64,000 nucleotides of DNA from Oscillatoria nigro-viridis PCC 7112 (GTDB lineage: Bacteria > Cyanobacteriota > Cyanobacteriia > Cyanobacteriales > Microcoleaceae): positions 3,176,501 to 3,240,500 of the forward strand of contig NC_019729.1 of the NCBI RefSeq assembly GCF_000317475.1, in the 5' to 3' direction. The position numbers and the translations under genes are program-made. Shown here piece by piece: positions 7,248-16,622 of the stretch. The stretch's first letter is position 1, and each line of letters starts with the position of its first letter. The notes beneath the pieces are model-generated. The model saw nothing but the letters and a program-made list of their open reading frames with translations. It ran no database searches and was not told where the DNA came from.

Positions 7248-10013
7248 TTAGTTCGGTGGATCGAAGCGGTTGACCCAGAGAGCAACACCGATCATCGGCA
7301 GAGCGACACCGAAGCAAATCAGCCACTGATCCAGATTCATCGGAGCCGTCTCAAATATGCGATTGACAAACGGAGAGTTAGCAAAGATGATCTGCAAAAT
7401 CACCGCCAGAACAATTCCTACACCGAGGGCGGGAGCGCCGCTAACTTCTTCCTTAGAACCGCTAAACTTAGCAATCAAAGAAGGCAGCAACTGGCTGAGA
7501 CTCAACAGGTAAAAAATTCTCCCCATTACCAAAGCTTGAATCGCCATCGTGCGGGCCAGTGCCAAAGTTCCCCAATCCGCTTGGCGCACCCATTCAAACA
7601 TTCCGAAAATCAGAGTCCAGTTGTAAAGAGAAATAGCGACGATCCGCTTGATCCGATTTCCGGTGAGGAAAGGTTCGTTTACCGGTCGGGGCTGCTGTTT
7701 CATGACTCCCGCTGACTTGGGCTCGAAAGCCAGGGGCACAGTCATGGTGATCGAGTTGAGCATATTCAGCCAGAGAATTTGTAGCGACAAAATCGGCAAT
7801 TCTCGACCGAGGAGGGTGCTGAGCAAAATTGTCATCGATTCTCCGCCGTTGACTGGGAGAATGAAGCTGATTGCTTTGAGCAGGTTTTTGTAAACCGATC
7901 GCCCTTCTTCGACAGCAGATTCGATCGACGCAAAGTTATCATCGGTAAGAATCATGTCGGCGGCTTCCTTAGAAACCTCAGTACCGCTGCCCATCGCAAT
8001 CCCGATATCGGCTTGTTTGAGGGCGGGCGCGTCGTTAACGCCGTCTCCCGTCATCGCCACGATTTCGCCTTTTTGCTGCAAAGCTTCTACCAGGCGGAGT
8101 TTTTGTTCTGGGGCGACGCGGGCAAAAACTGAGCCGGCTTCTACGGCTTCGCCGAGTTCCTGCTTGCTCATTTCGGCCAGTTGAGCGCCGGTGTAGGCTA
8201 CAAGTTCCCTGTGGTGCTTGGTTTTGCGGAATCCCATGCGGCGGGCGATCGCCTTGGCTGTAGCGATGTGGTCGCCGGTAATCATTTTGACTTGGATGCC
8301 GGCGGTTTGACAAGCTTGGACGGCTGCGATCGCCTCAGCCCGCGGCGGGTCGATCATACCTTGGAGTCCCAAGAAAATCAGCCCTGACTCCAAATCCGAG
8401 TGATCGACGGAATTTTGGCTTTGGGGTACGGGCTTTTTCGCTAAAGCCAAGACGCGCAAGCCTTGCTTTGCCATTTCATCGACTTGATGGTGAATTTGTG
8501 CGCGATCGACTTCTACCGGATTTCCTTGGGTATCGAGACTGGAACCGCAGCGGCCGAGAATTGATTCTACTGAACCTTTGACGTACAAAATTTTGCCAGT
8601 GGGAGTTCGGTGCAGCGTCGCCATGTATTGAAACTGAGATTCAAAGGGAATTGAATCCAGCCGCGGCATTGACTTGGACAAAGTTTGCTGGCTCAATTCG
8701 GCTTTTTTGCCAACAGCAATTAACGCTCCTTCTGTCGGATCTCCGACGACTATCCAATCATCATCTTTAAATTCCAAGTGAGAGTCGTTGCAAAGGAGTC
8801 CAGCTTGCAAACATTCTTGCAAAGTTGGAGCTTGGCTGACAGTAATTGGCAGTTGGTTGAGTTGAATTTCACCTTCGGGGCTGTATCCCGTACCCGTAAC
8901 GAAGTAGGATTCGCCGCCAGCATAGATTTCTTGCACCGTCATTTGGTTTTCCGTCAAAGTTCCGGTTTTGTCGGAACAGATGACTGTAGCGCCGCCGAGG
9001 GTTTCCACTGCGGGCAATTTGCGGACGATCGCGTGGCGATTTGCCATCCGGGAAACGCCTACGGCTAGGGTGACGGTGATGACGGCGGGCAAGCCTTCGG
9101 GAATTGCGCCGACAATCAGGGCTACTGCGGGTTCGACTGCTTCTTTAAAGGCTGAAACTCCCGCAGGGACTGGCCGCCCCAATCTGACTGCGAAGGTCAA
9201 GGTTGCCATTCCCAACACGAATAACAGCCAGTTTTGACTGAATTGGTTGAATTTGCGGGTTAAGGGGGTGGTGAGGTCGATGTGGCGATCTAATAGTTGG
9301 GAGATTTTGCCGGTTTCGGTTTTATTGGCGATCGCAATTACGATGCCGCTACCTTGGCCAAAAGTGACAAAACTGCCGGCATAGGCCATGTTATCCCGTT
9401 CTGCTAGTGGCGTTTCTTGTGGCAGAACCAAGTCTCCAGATAGTCCTAATTCTTTTTCGACAGCAACAGATTCCCCGGTGAGTCCCGATTCGTCGATTTG
9501 CAAGTCGCGCACTTTCACTAAGCGCAAGTCTGCCGGTACTTTGTCGCCGGAAGTCAGGATTACTAAGTCGCCGACAACGAGTTCTTTGGAGGGAATTCTT
9601 AATTTTTTGCCGCCCCGAATGACTGTGGCTTCTGTGGTGACAGCTTGGGCTAGGGCTTCAATTTTTTTCTCTGCTCCAGCTTCTTGGATGAAACTAATAG
9701 TAGCGTTGGTGGTTGTTACGCCCCAAATTACGCTAGCGTTTAGCCATTCTCCGATCGCTGCTTTGATTAAACCTGCACTCAGCAAGATGATCAGGAGGGG
9801 TTGGTTAAATTGCAGGATAAATTTTAACCAGGCTGGTTTCCCTGCTTTAACCGTTAGTTCGTTGGGCCCGAATTTCTGTTGGCGACGGTTGGCTTCTGTC
9901 GGTTCTAAGCCGTTTTCCAGGTTGGTTTCTAAGATAGTTGCAACCTTGGATATTTCTAGGTAGTGCCAATATTGCTCTGCTACGTCTACATCGTTGGCGG
10001 CTCTTGATGGCAT
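7248..10013 (-). CDS. P-type cation-transporting ATPase (PacL/Ca2+-ATPase-like, P2 type)
   Basis: A large membrane pump of 921 aa from the chosen ATG. The order is N-terminal cation ATPase domain, actuator TGES ([10 protein letters not shown]), PEGLP in M4, phosphorylation site DKTGTLT, hinge [21 protein letters not shown], then C-terminal membrane helices. It looks like the SERCA/PacL group, but M6 reads [18 protein letters not shown] where Ca2+ pumps carry an Asp (NLVTDGLPA), so the transported ion is uncertain. The frame is open to 10076; I prefer MPSRAAND because GGAAG lies just upstream and the extra 21 residues look unconserved. Confidence 0.88.
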   Translation of the reverse strand: MPSRAANDVDVAEQYWHYLEISKVATILETNLENGLEPTEANRRQQKFGPNELTVKAGKPAWLKFILQFNQPLLIILLSAGLIKAAIGEWLNASVIWGVTTTNATISFIQEAGAEKKIEALAQAVTTEATVIRGGKKLRIPSKELVVGDLVILTSGDKVPADLRLVKVRDLQIDESGLTGESVAVEKELGLSGDLVLPQETPLAERDNMAYAGSFVTFGQGSGIVIAIANKTETGKISQLLDRHIDLTTPLTRKFNQFSQNWLLFVLGMATLTFAVRLGRPVPAGVSAFKEAVEPAVALIVGAIPEGLPAVITVTLAVGVSRMANRHAIVRKLPAVETLGGATVICSDKTGTLTENQMTVQEIYAGGESYFVTGTGYSPEGEIQLNQLPITVSQAPTLQECLQAGLLCNDSHLEFKDDDWIVVGDPTEGALIAVGKKAELSQQTLSKSMPRLDSIPFESQFQYMATLHRTPTGKILYVKGSVESILGRCGSSLDTQGNPVEVDRAQIHHQVDEMAKQGLRVLALAKKPVPQSQNSVDHSDLESGLIFLGLQGMIDPPRAEAIAAVQACQTAGIQVKMITGDHIATAKAIARRMGFRKTKHHRELVAYTGAQLAEMSKQELGEAVEAGSVFARVAPEQKLRLVEALQQKGEIVAMTGDGVNDAPALKQADIGIAMGSGTEVSKEAADMILTDDNFASIESAVEEGRSVYKNLLKAISFILPVNGGESMTILLSTLLGRELPILSLQILWLNMLNSITMTVPLAFEPKSAGVMKQQPRPVNEPFLTGNRIKRIVAISLYNWTLIFGMFEWVRQADWGTLALARTMAIQALVMGRIFYLLSLSQLLPSLIAKFSGSKEEVSGAPALGVGIVLAVILQIIFANSPFVNRIFETAPMNLDQWLICFGVALPMIGVALWVNRFDPPN

Positions 10014-10364
10014 GATTCTTCCTGAATATTTGGGGTATCTGACGAGCTTCGATCGCTCCTTAAGAGGCGCGCTCAATACAACTCATCGCTCGTTGGAGCG
10101 TGAATATATTGAGCGGCTTAATTTTTTGTTGATTGCTTTAACGGGCTGTGACTTACATCTATATTACAACGGATGTGTCCGTTTGCGGCAAGAGATTTGG
10201 GGAATTTTTTGCGACGCTAAATCTTGTTTGGGACTTGGTGGCTAAGGTGGGGAAAAGTCGATCGATCCCCTTGACATTTTGCAAGTTTTAGGTTGGGTTG
10301 AAGAAAGGGACGACACGGAAGTCACGGATACACGGATTCATTATTGAGCGCGAGTCAGGAGTTA

Positions 10365-10616
10365 TCGATCGCATAAATGTTACAACCCAGTTAAGCGACC
10401 ATATTCTGAACTTATAGAAATAGTCGTGACGCTGGTGCTGGGTTCGGTGCTGTTAGTCTGGGAAATGCGGTTCGGGCGGGTGTTAGTTCGATCGTCCGTT
10501 ACAGAAGAGGATTTGTTTAAGGGCAGAAATTCGCTCGCCCTGGCTTTCGCGATGCCATAGCCTGCGATCGTTTTAACTTGGATGCCGGATGTTTGACAAG
10601 CTGGGAGGGCTGCCAG
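10365..10616 (+). pseudogene. Mosaic pseudogene: 5' fragment of the C39-peptidase gene joined to a piece of the ATPase gene
   Basis: Bases 10365-10547 are a diverged copy of 12683-12870, covering the upstream flank and first codons of the C39-type peptidase gene. The start ATG is changed to ATA and one base is missing, breaking the frame. At 10551-10616 the sequence switches to similarity with an internal part of the neighbouring P-type ATPase gene (about 8270-8330; shared TTGACTTGGATGCCGG-like run). Both sources flank this site, suggesting a local duplication followed by deletion. Not expected to make a protein. Confidence 0.65.
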
Positions 10617-10625
10617 ATCAATTCA

Positions 10626-10694
10626 TGACAATCAAGCATCCAGGATACAAGCCCCCGGATTCATCCGTCCAGAAATAAAAAATCTGTATCCGAT
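10626..10694 (+). repeat. 68-bp dispersed repeat, copy 1
   Basis: This stretch, starting TGACAATCAAGCATCCAGGA, recurs in inverted orientation at 56339-56407 with one mismatch over about 68 bp. Both copies are intergenic and followed by AT-rich CAAATCT heptamer repeats. No coding capacity. Confidence 0.8.
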
Positions 10695-10820
10695 CGAGGA
10701 ACCCCCGACTCGATCCGTGGGGTCAATGCTTGAATTCTTTAATCTTTAATCTAAAATCTCAAATCGATTGACTCAATGCTATCAATTGCTAGTGGGCTCG
10801 CCCAAAAGACTAAGCGCCCT

Positions 10821-12278
10821 TTAGACAATTGAATTGAGATTTTGGGCGGCATCGTTCAATTGTTGAGTGCCTAATTTGGTTTGAGTAATACCACTAGCGG
10901 TTTCTTTTGCCGCTAGGTTGAGGCTGTTCATAGCATCGACTACTTGTTGAATGGCAACTGCTTGTTGTTGGGCAGTTAGAGAAATTTGTTGATTGTTCAA
11001 TACCACATTGTTAACAGCATTTGCTACTGCCGAGAAAGCTGCTGCCGTTTCTTGACTAATTTTGGTTCCTTGTTCTACTGTTTTAGTACCTTCCTTTGTC
11101 ACTGTTACGGTGGAATCGATCGCATTTTTGATATCATCGACAAGGCGGTTAATCTTCTCGGCAGATTCCTTACTTTGATCTGCTAGTTTGCGGATTTCTG
11201 TGGCTATGACAGTAAAACCTTTGGCGTTTTCGCCCGCCCGGACTGCTTCTACTGAGGCATTCAGTGCCAGCATATTTGTTTGATTGGCTAAATCTGTGAC
11301 ATCAGTAGAGATATTGCCAATCTGATGGGTTTGTTCGCTCAATCGCAGAATTTGTGCGGCCATTGCCCCGACATTTTCTTTCAAAATTCTCATCGATTCC
11401 AGGGTTTGCTCCACTGCTAGGGTTCCCTTTTCAGCTATCTTTAAAGCTTGCCGTGCAGATTCCGCACCAGCTTGGGCTTGCTGGGCTGATTGTTGGGAAG
11501 CCGCGCCCAACTCATCCATTGTGATTGTAGTTTGATTTACAGAGCTAGATTGCTGTGCGGCTGTGCGTTCCTGTTCTTCAACTGTGGCAGCAATCTCTGT
11601 GGAAGAACTGGCGATCGTATTTGCTACCTGATTGATTGGTCGGATAATTTTATAAAAAATAAATAATATAATAAATGAACCCCATACTACAGCAACAACC
11701 GTACCTCCTATAGAAACAGTCGTCGCTAATTGCTCCGACTGTTTTGCTTTTTTTGTTCTTTGAAGCAGTAGATTATCTTCTACCTTAAGCATTTCTGCCA
11801 GCTTATCCCTGATTTCATCCATAAATATCTTGCCTTTACCTGAAATCACCAATGCTCTTAGTTCTGGTTCTTTCCCAGCCCTTTTCAGGGATATAGTTTC
11901 CGCTAATTCATCTAGTTTTTGCTGACCAACTTTTTCAACTTCCTCTAATCTTTTAACTTGTTCAGGGTTATCTTTTATTAACTCTTTTGTCTCGTTGACT
12001 GTTTGATTAAAGGCGACTGTCCCCTTTTTGTAAGGATCTAAAAATTCCTCCTTACCAGTGAATATAAACCCGCGCTGTCCTGTTTCAGCATCCACTAAAT
12101 TTTTTTCTATGGCTTGCAAATTGGTCTTGACTACATAAGTGTGGGTTTGCAACTCAATAGATTCGGCTAAATTATCCATACTCAATTTAGTTATAAATCC
12201 CATACCAATCATTAACACAAAAATGGAGCAGAAGCCCAACGGAACTACTTTACTAAGCCGAATAATATTTGGCGACAT
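10821..12278 (-). CDS. Methyl-accepting chemotaxis protein with CHASE3-like sensor domain
   Basis: 485 aa. One membrane segment near residues 12-32, a sensor region of about 150 aa with the CHASE3 hallmark DAETGQRGFIFTGKEEFLDPY, a second membrane segment near 190-212 (TVVAVVWGSFIILFIFY), a very short IRPINQVANTI linker, and a long coiled-coil signalling domain whose hairpin tip reads NMLALNASVEAVRAGE. It would signal to CheA/CheW, in cyanobacteria usually controlling phototaxis or type IV pilus motility. No che gene is adjacent. A clear HAMP domain was not seen, only a short remnant-like stretch. Confidence 0.88.
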   Translation of the reverse strand: MSPNIIRLSKVVPLGFCSIFVLMIGMGFITKLSMDNLAESIELQTHTYVVKTNLQAIEKNLVDAETGQRGFIFTGKEEFLDPYKKGTVAFNQTVNETKELIKDNPEQVKRLEEVEKVGQQKLDELAETISLKRAGKEPELRALVISGKGKIFMDEIRDKLAEMLKVEDNLLLQRTKKAKQSEQLATTVSIGGTVVAVVWGSFIILFIFYKIIRPINQVANTIASSSTEIAATVEEQERTAAQQSSSVNQTTITMDELGAASQQSAQQAQAGAESARQALKIAEKGTLAVEQTLESMRILKENVGAMAAQILRLSEQTHQIGNISTDVTDLANQTNMLALNASVEAVRAGENAKGFTVIATEIRKLADQSKESAEKINRLVDDIKNAIDSTVTVTKEGTKTVEQGTKISQETAAAFSAVANAVNNVVLNNQQISLTAQQQAVAIQQVVDAMNSLNLAAKETASGITQTKLGTQQLNDAAQNLNSIV

Positions 12279-12282
12279 TTAA

Positions 12283-12530
12283 CTGTTTACTCCTTGATGA
12301 GTTGTTGACTTTTGCGCGGGAAGTTGCAGCCTCAATAATTTCGGGATCTTTTTCACCAAAGTAGTTATTTAATTCCTAATACTCATTCACAATTAATGCC
12401 CCTTTTTTGGTGGAAAAAACTTCCAGCGCTTCTTTTTGCTTTCCTTGCTTTACTAACTCAACAATTGACTCAGACCGCTCGATAAAAATCTGGCAAAACT
12501 TAATATCGAGGAAGCTATGCAGGTCAGGTC
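12283..12530 (-). pseudogene. Decayed coding stretch upstream of the MCP gene
   Basis: Read on the minus strand, one frame gives SESIVELVKQGKQKEALEVF then STKKGALIVNEY, a TAG stop, and then, still in frame, ELNNYFGEKDPEIIEAATSR and further codons up to the MCP start. The helical, E/K-rich run resembles the sensor part of CHASE3 or four-helix-bundle receptors. There is no intact start. I read it as a remnant of a receptor-type gene; its exact origin is unclear. Confidence 0.4.
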
Positions 12531-12731
12531 ACAGCCTTTAGGATTAAGGGTTATTTTACCTGCTGCGATTTTGGATAAATCCTGTTTATTCGATTGTAGC
12601 GATAAATTGAGGAACGAAACCCAAACATCGTCAAATTCTCTCCCCCACTCTTCCTCTCTCCCACTCTTGATTTGCCTCCAAGTCGATCGCATAAATGTTA
12701 CAACCTAGTTAAGCGATCAAATTCTGAACTT

Positions 12732-13754
12732 ATGGAAATAGTAGTGACGCTGGTGCTGGGTTCGGTGCTTTTTCTCTGGGGAATGCGGTTCGGGCGGGTG
12801 TTAGTTCGATCGGGAGTGACGGCTAATGATTTGTTTAAGGGGAGAAATTCGATCGCCCTGCTGTTTTTGGGTTTTTATATTGCCTTGCTGCTACTGGCTC
12901 TAAATCTGCCTCAAATGCCTGCTTTGCCGATCGAGTGGCGCTTTCACGGGATGCGAGTTACTTGGACTTTGCTCAGGGTGATGCTGATGGGAGTCTGCGG
13001 TATTGGCTTTAGTATAAGTTGGTTGACAGCGCGATCGCAAGTAATCGCAGTCATCTTAATTGGTTGCTTGGGATTGGCAGGATTTACAGGCGCTGAAAAC
13101 TATTTTATGGCGCCAATTTATGCTGATTTAATAGATAATTTGCAGCCAAACGGTGTGTTTCGGCAAACATCTAACAGCAGTTGCGCCCCCGCCGCCCTAG
13201 CAACAGTGTTAAGGCGTTGGGGAATCGATGCGAGGGAATCGAGTGTAGCGCGTTTTGCCGGGACGAGTCGCTTGGGAACTTCGATGCCGCAGTTAATTAT
13301 AGCAGCAAGAGCTTTGGGCGTAAATGCGATCGAACTAACGCCAACTTGGGAGCAAATTCAGCAAATTAATCGCCCCGGAGTGCTAGCAGTTTGGCTGTTT
13401 GACGGCCCTCGGAAGCTACCCCACGCGGTCGCTTTGCTGGGAATGAATGACAGTGTAGCTGCCATTGGAGACCCGGCACGAGGTCGGATTTTCTATTTAG
13501 ATAGGGCAACTTTTGCCTACATTTGGCGCGAGCAATACGTGCCGATTTTCCGGTCTGCGGATATCTTGTTAAGCAACCAGCAAGCTATTGACTATTTGAG
13601 TAAATTAGGATATAATTCTGGTAATTTGCAAGCAGATATTGAGCGCTTTCAAAAAGACAAAAAATTAAAAATCAGCGGCAACTTAGACCGGATGACTGAG
13701 TTAATGTTGAGCGGCAGTTTTTTGGAAGGAACCCCTCGATTGGATGGGAAATAG
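12732..13754 (+). CDS. Membrane protein with C39-like cysteine peptidase domain and C-terminal peptidoglycan-binding-like tail
   Basis: 340 aa from the ATG at MEIVVTLVLG. Three or four hydrophobic segments fill about the first 125 residues. A papain-like C39 (double-glycine peptidase-like) domain follows, with candidate catalytic Cys151 (SNSSCAPAAL), His231 (LPHAVALLG) and Asp247 (IGDPARG). The last 50 residues (LGYNSGNLQADIERFQKDKK) resemble a PG_binding_1 helix bundle. C39 domains cut leader peptides after Gly-Gly, but without an ABC transporter fusion the substrate is unknown. The frame is open 60 bp further upstream; the chosen ATG marks the conserved start also seen in the mosaic pseudocopy. 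Confidence 0.75.
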   Translation: MEIVVTLVLGSVLFLWGMRFGRVLVRSGVTANDLFKGRNSIALLFLGFYIALLLLALNLPQMPALPIEWRFHGMRVTWTLLRVMLMGVCGIGFSISWLTARSQVIAVILIGCLGLAGFTGAENYFMAPIYADLIDNLQPNGVFRQTSNSSCAPAALATVLRRWGIDARESSVARFAGTSRLGTSMPQLIIAARALGVNAIELTPTWEQIQQINRPGVLAVWLFDGPRKLPHAVALLGMNDSVAAIGDPARGRIFYLDRATFAYIWREQYVPIFRSADILLSNQQAIDYLSKLGYNSGNLQADIERFQKDKKLKISGNLDRMTELMLSGSFLEGTPRLDGK

Positions 13755-14108
13755 TTATTAAAAATAATCAAGCGCCGACGCACTATTGACGACAGAAAAT
13801 AGGAATCATGCGGTTTTTTTTCAAACAATCTTTGAGTCATATTATGTCCGGTCTATTACCCCTAATACCGTAGGGGCTCCCCTCACGAAAAATATCTGCC
13901 AACAATCTCCAATCTCCAAAACCCGCCCTTTTTATCGCTCGATCGCACATGATATCATTCGTTCATAGCGATCGCAAAGATTCGATCGCCCCAGCAGACG
14001 ATCGGCGATCGCACCTTGGTAGTGTGGCTGCATGAAATTACCGCAAGCGCAGGCAGTTGCATCTAATTCCTCCTCTATTCTTACGGTCGATCGCACCTTT
14101 GCTGCGCC
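13755..14108. other. Intergenic, HIP1-rich, no gene seen
   Basis: About 350 bp between converging genes. It contains a dense run of CGATCG/GCGATCGC-type motifs (about 13935-14095) and no frame with recognisable protein sequence. No strong hairpin terminator was identified. Confidence 0.6.
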
Positions 14109-14597
14109 TCACCGTTTTTGACAGTTGGGAACAGTTGAATCGGTCATTTGAGGCTCAGAAAGTTTGACTTCCCATCCATTTGAATTCCACCAACTAACTC
14201 GCTGATTCGGCTGAACCCAAAAGTTTAGTTGCGCGATTTTGCCATCCTCAAATCTGAGTGTAGGAAAGTTAGGGTAACTGGTATCATCGGTTTCGCGATA
14301 AGTGCGTCCCAGGTAATTAATGCAGGTTGTTAATCCCTCAGCAATTCCCAATTCTTCCACTCCAGTTCCCTTCAATTTTGCATCATCGTAGGTGAAAGAA
14401 CCGTTGAAGGAATTGCCGGCTAACCCGCCTTTGGTAACAGTGACGATGAAATCGTAGGTGACGGGAACTGCGCCGGCTTGGGTTGCAGTTACAACTGTGC
14501 TCAGAAGAGTCGTGGCGATGGCCACCGAGAGTTTTGAAATTGCTCGCACACTCGCATCCCGAAACAGAACAACACTATAAATTTCGCTTTCAGTCAT
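14109..14597 (-). CDS. Exported hypothetical protein
   Basis: 162 aa. Residues 18-43 form a hydrophobic segment ending in an Ala-rich ATQAGAVP, consistent with a signal peptide whose true start may lie at an internal codon. The mature part (YDFIVTVTKGGLAGNSFNGS, FTYDD, WVQPNQRVSWW) looks like a beta-rich secreted domain of the kind that precedes PEP-CTERM tails, but no PEP-CTERM or membrane anchor is present and the chain ends in NCQKR. Function unknown. Monocistronic, convergent with the C39 peptidase gene. Confidence 0.6.
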   Translation of the reverse strand: MTESEIYSVVLFRDASVRAISKLSVAIATTLLSTVVTATQAGAVPVTYDFIVTVTKGGLAGNSFNGSFTYDDAKLKGTGVEELGIAEGLTTCINYLGRTYRETDDTSYPNFPTLRFEDGKIAQLNFWVQPNQRVSWWNSNGWEVKLSEPQMTDSTVPNCQKR

Positions 14598-14768
14598 CGG
14601 GAAACTCCTTGATTAAACTTCTCTAGTCAGTGTGCGTTTCGGATATGATATCATAAGCTATCAGTTAAATGCGATCGCAGCAGAGTGCCAAGCTAACAAA
14701 AATTACCGCCTCTGGTTAATCATGTATACTTTTTTTGCACTCAAAACCCCAACAGAAAACCCTCGTCT

Positions 14769-15797
14769 TTAATCGCCCAGAATTAACTGAGTAGATTTAA
14801 CCACATTCATTCCCGCCGCCGCAAATCTTTGAAAAGCTGCATCTGCTTGTTCCGTAAAATCAACAACACCCGGAACAACCACAGGCGAAGTGCAATCTTC
14901 CAGCAAATAAACCTTTTTTGCCAAATTCGGGTCTCGCGCCAAAATTTCCGTTAACAAATCATCAATTGTCCAAGCAACGCAGTGACTTTTGGCTTGTCCG
15001 GCAATAATTACTGCATCAAAATCGAGCAATTTATCGATCAACTTAGCATTCTTTTCCGCAATCGGATTGCCGTCGAATCCCTCTAAAACTTCCGGCCGCA
15101 AAACCGAATAGTTTTCTGTTAGCGGATTCCCGCCTTTGATTTCAAAAAGTGCTTGGCTGTTGCGGGCTATAGTATGAAAAAATACTGCTTCTTCCACCGC
15201 AGAAACCAGGGCGTGTCCGATGCCGCCCAGCATCGAGTGATAGGGCCAAATTGTCAGGGGATATTTCCCATCGTCGCTGAGTTTTTTGACGTAGTGGCAA
15301 GCCTGTTTTTCCAGTGCTGAAAAATTGTCCCCGCTGATGCTGTGGGCGATGGCGGGATTGACTTTCCAAATGCCTTTTTGGACATCTTCCAGTGTAATAG
15401 AAGTTGCCGCTGGTATGGGGTGTTCGCCTGCTTCATCGATCCAAAAGATTGGATGAAAAATTTGCATGGCGGTGTGGGTATCCATTGTCGGCGCAATGGT
15501 TGTAATTGCCTTTAAATTGCGATAAATGAATTCGCACAGCCGCAGGTTGTCATCGACAGCACCGCTACCGGAACGCCCGCCCACAAATAGTTCAAATTCG
15601 GGCAGGCAAAAGGTATTTTGGGCATCGATTATCATCAAACAAATGCGGTTTTTGTCGCTAGCGGCGGGCTGGATGCTGTGCTGCTTTGCCCAATCTTTCG
15701 CTTGGGTGGCGCGTTCTCGGTAGGGGACTCGCCAGACTTCGCCTACTTTTTTGGGCTCGAAAAATTGGGGGATTGGAAGTTGGGCTTTTTGTGTCAT
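14769..15797 (-). CDS. Cysteine hydrolase, isochorismatase/nicotinamidase superfamily
   Basis: 342 aa, longer than simple nicotinamidases (about 210 aa). It has the family triad signals: Asp in LMIIDAQNTFCLPEF, Lys in KGIWKVNP, and the nucleophile Cys in AGQAKSHCVAWTIDDLL. Also THTAMQIFHPIFW, matching the metal/substrate loop of nicotinamidases (usually D-x-H). The likely reaction is hydrolysis of an amide such as nicotinamide, but the enlarged form has no assigned substrate. A monocistronic gene, divergent from the TVP38 gene with 77 bp between starts. Confidence 0.75.
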   Translation of the reverse strand: MTQKAQLPIPQFFEPKKVGEVWRVPYRERATQAKDWAKQHSIQPAASDKNRICLMIIDAQNTFCLPEFELFVGGRSGSGAVDDNLRLCEFIYRNLKAITTIAPTMDTHTAMQIFHPIFWIDEAGEHPIPAATSITLEDVQKGIWKVNPAIAHSISGDNFSALEKQACHYVKKLSDDGKYPLTIWPYHSMLGGIGHALVSAVEEAVFFHTIARNSQALFEIKGGNPLTENYSVLRPEVLEGFDGNPIAEKNAKLIDKLLDFDAVIIAGQAKSHCVAWTIDDLLTEILARDPNLAKKVYLLEDCTSPVVVPGVVDFTEQADAAFQRFAAAGMNVVKSTQLILGD

Positions 15798-15874
15798 GAC
15801 GATCGCTTTTAGGGTAGTTTACAGTAATAATTTAAGTTGCGAGTATAATGCTGATAAATATTTGCGGGTGAATC

Positions 15875-16606
15875 ATGGCAAAAGAACGAATCCAAGATTA
15901 TGCTAGGGTAAAATTTAAACGCATCGTGTTGTTTTTTTCGATCGCACTTTTGCTCGCTCTCTTAATTGTAGCAACTAGATCTGCCTGCGTTCAAGATGTT
16001 TTGAGAACTGTGTTAATGCGGATCGAGGATTTAGGGTGGTGGGGGCCGGTGGCTTTTGTAGCTACTTACAACTTGGCTACTGTGCTGTTTGTACCGGGTT
16101 CGGTGCTGACGCTGGGAGGGGGGGCGATTTTTGGTTTGTGGTGGGGTTCAGTTTACGTATTTGCGGCGTCGATTTTAGGTGCTGTATTTGCTTTTGCGAT
16201 CGGGCGCTATTTGTGCCGCGATCGCGTGGTAAAATATATGGAATCTCACCCCAAGTTTAAAGCTCTCGATCGCGCAGTTTCCCAACAAGGATTAAAAATA
16301 GTTTTTTTGACTCGTCTTTGTCCTTTATTTCCTTTCAATTTATTGAATTACGCTCTGGGAATTACTCAGGTTTCTTTGAAAGATTACGTGCTGGGTTCCT
16401 TTGGCATGATACCGGGTACAATTATGTACGTTTACTCGGGTTCTTTGGTGGGAGATATTGCTGCGATAGGCACGGAAACTCTGTATACAAATCCCCAAGA
16501 TTCAGCAGTAAAATGGTTGATTAATATCATCAGTTTTATTGCTACTGTCGCTGTTACTATGTCTATCACTCGGATTGCTCGCAAAGCTTTGGATGAAAGT
16601 GTTTAA
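15875..16606 (+). CDS. TVP38/TMEM64 family membrane protein (VTT/DedA-like)
   Basis: 243 aa with five or six hydrophobic segments and the VTT-domain core: PGSVLTLGGGAIFGLWWGSVY, GAVFAFAIGRYL, and FLTRLCPLFPFNLLNYALGI. These proteins are membrane-embedded and of DedA-like fold; some act in lipid or ion handling. It is followed after 16 bp by a flavin disulfide reductase gene in the same direction. The same two domains are known as one fused protein in other bacteria, which supports a joint role. Confidence 0.85.
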   Translation: MAKERIQDYARVKFKRIVLFFSIALLLALLIVATRSACVQDVLRTVLMRIEDLGWWGPVAFVATYNLATVLFVPGSVLTLGGGAIFGLWWGSVYVFAASILGAVFAFAIGRYLCRDRVVKYMESHPKFKALDRAVSQQGLKIVFLTRLCPLFPFNLLNYALGITQVSLKDYVLGSFGMIPGTIMYVYSGSLVGDIAAIGTETLYTNPQDSAVKWLINIISFIATVAVTMSITRIARKALDESV

Positions 16607-16622
16607 TTAGCAGGATTTGCCA

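Noticed and set aside
10014..10076. Upstream extension of the P-type ATPase start
   Set aside because: GGAAG precedes the internal ATG and the extra residues lack the family pattern.
12453..12692. 79-aa minus-strand frame
   Set aside because: No family motif; another frame across the same DNA gives the better receptor-like remnant.
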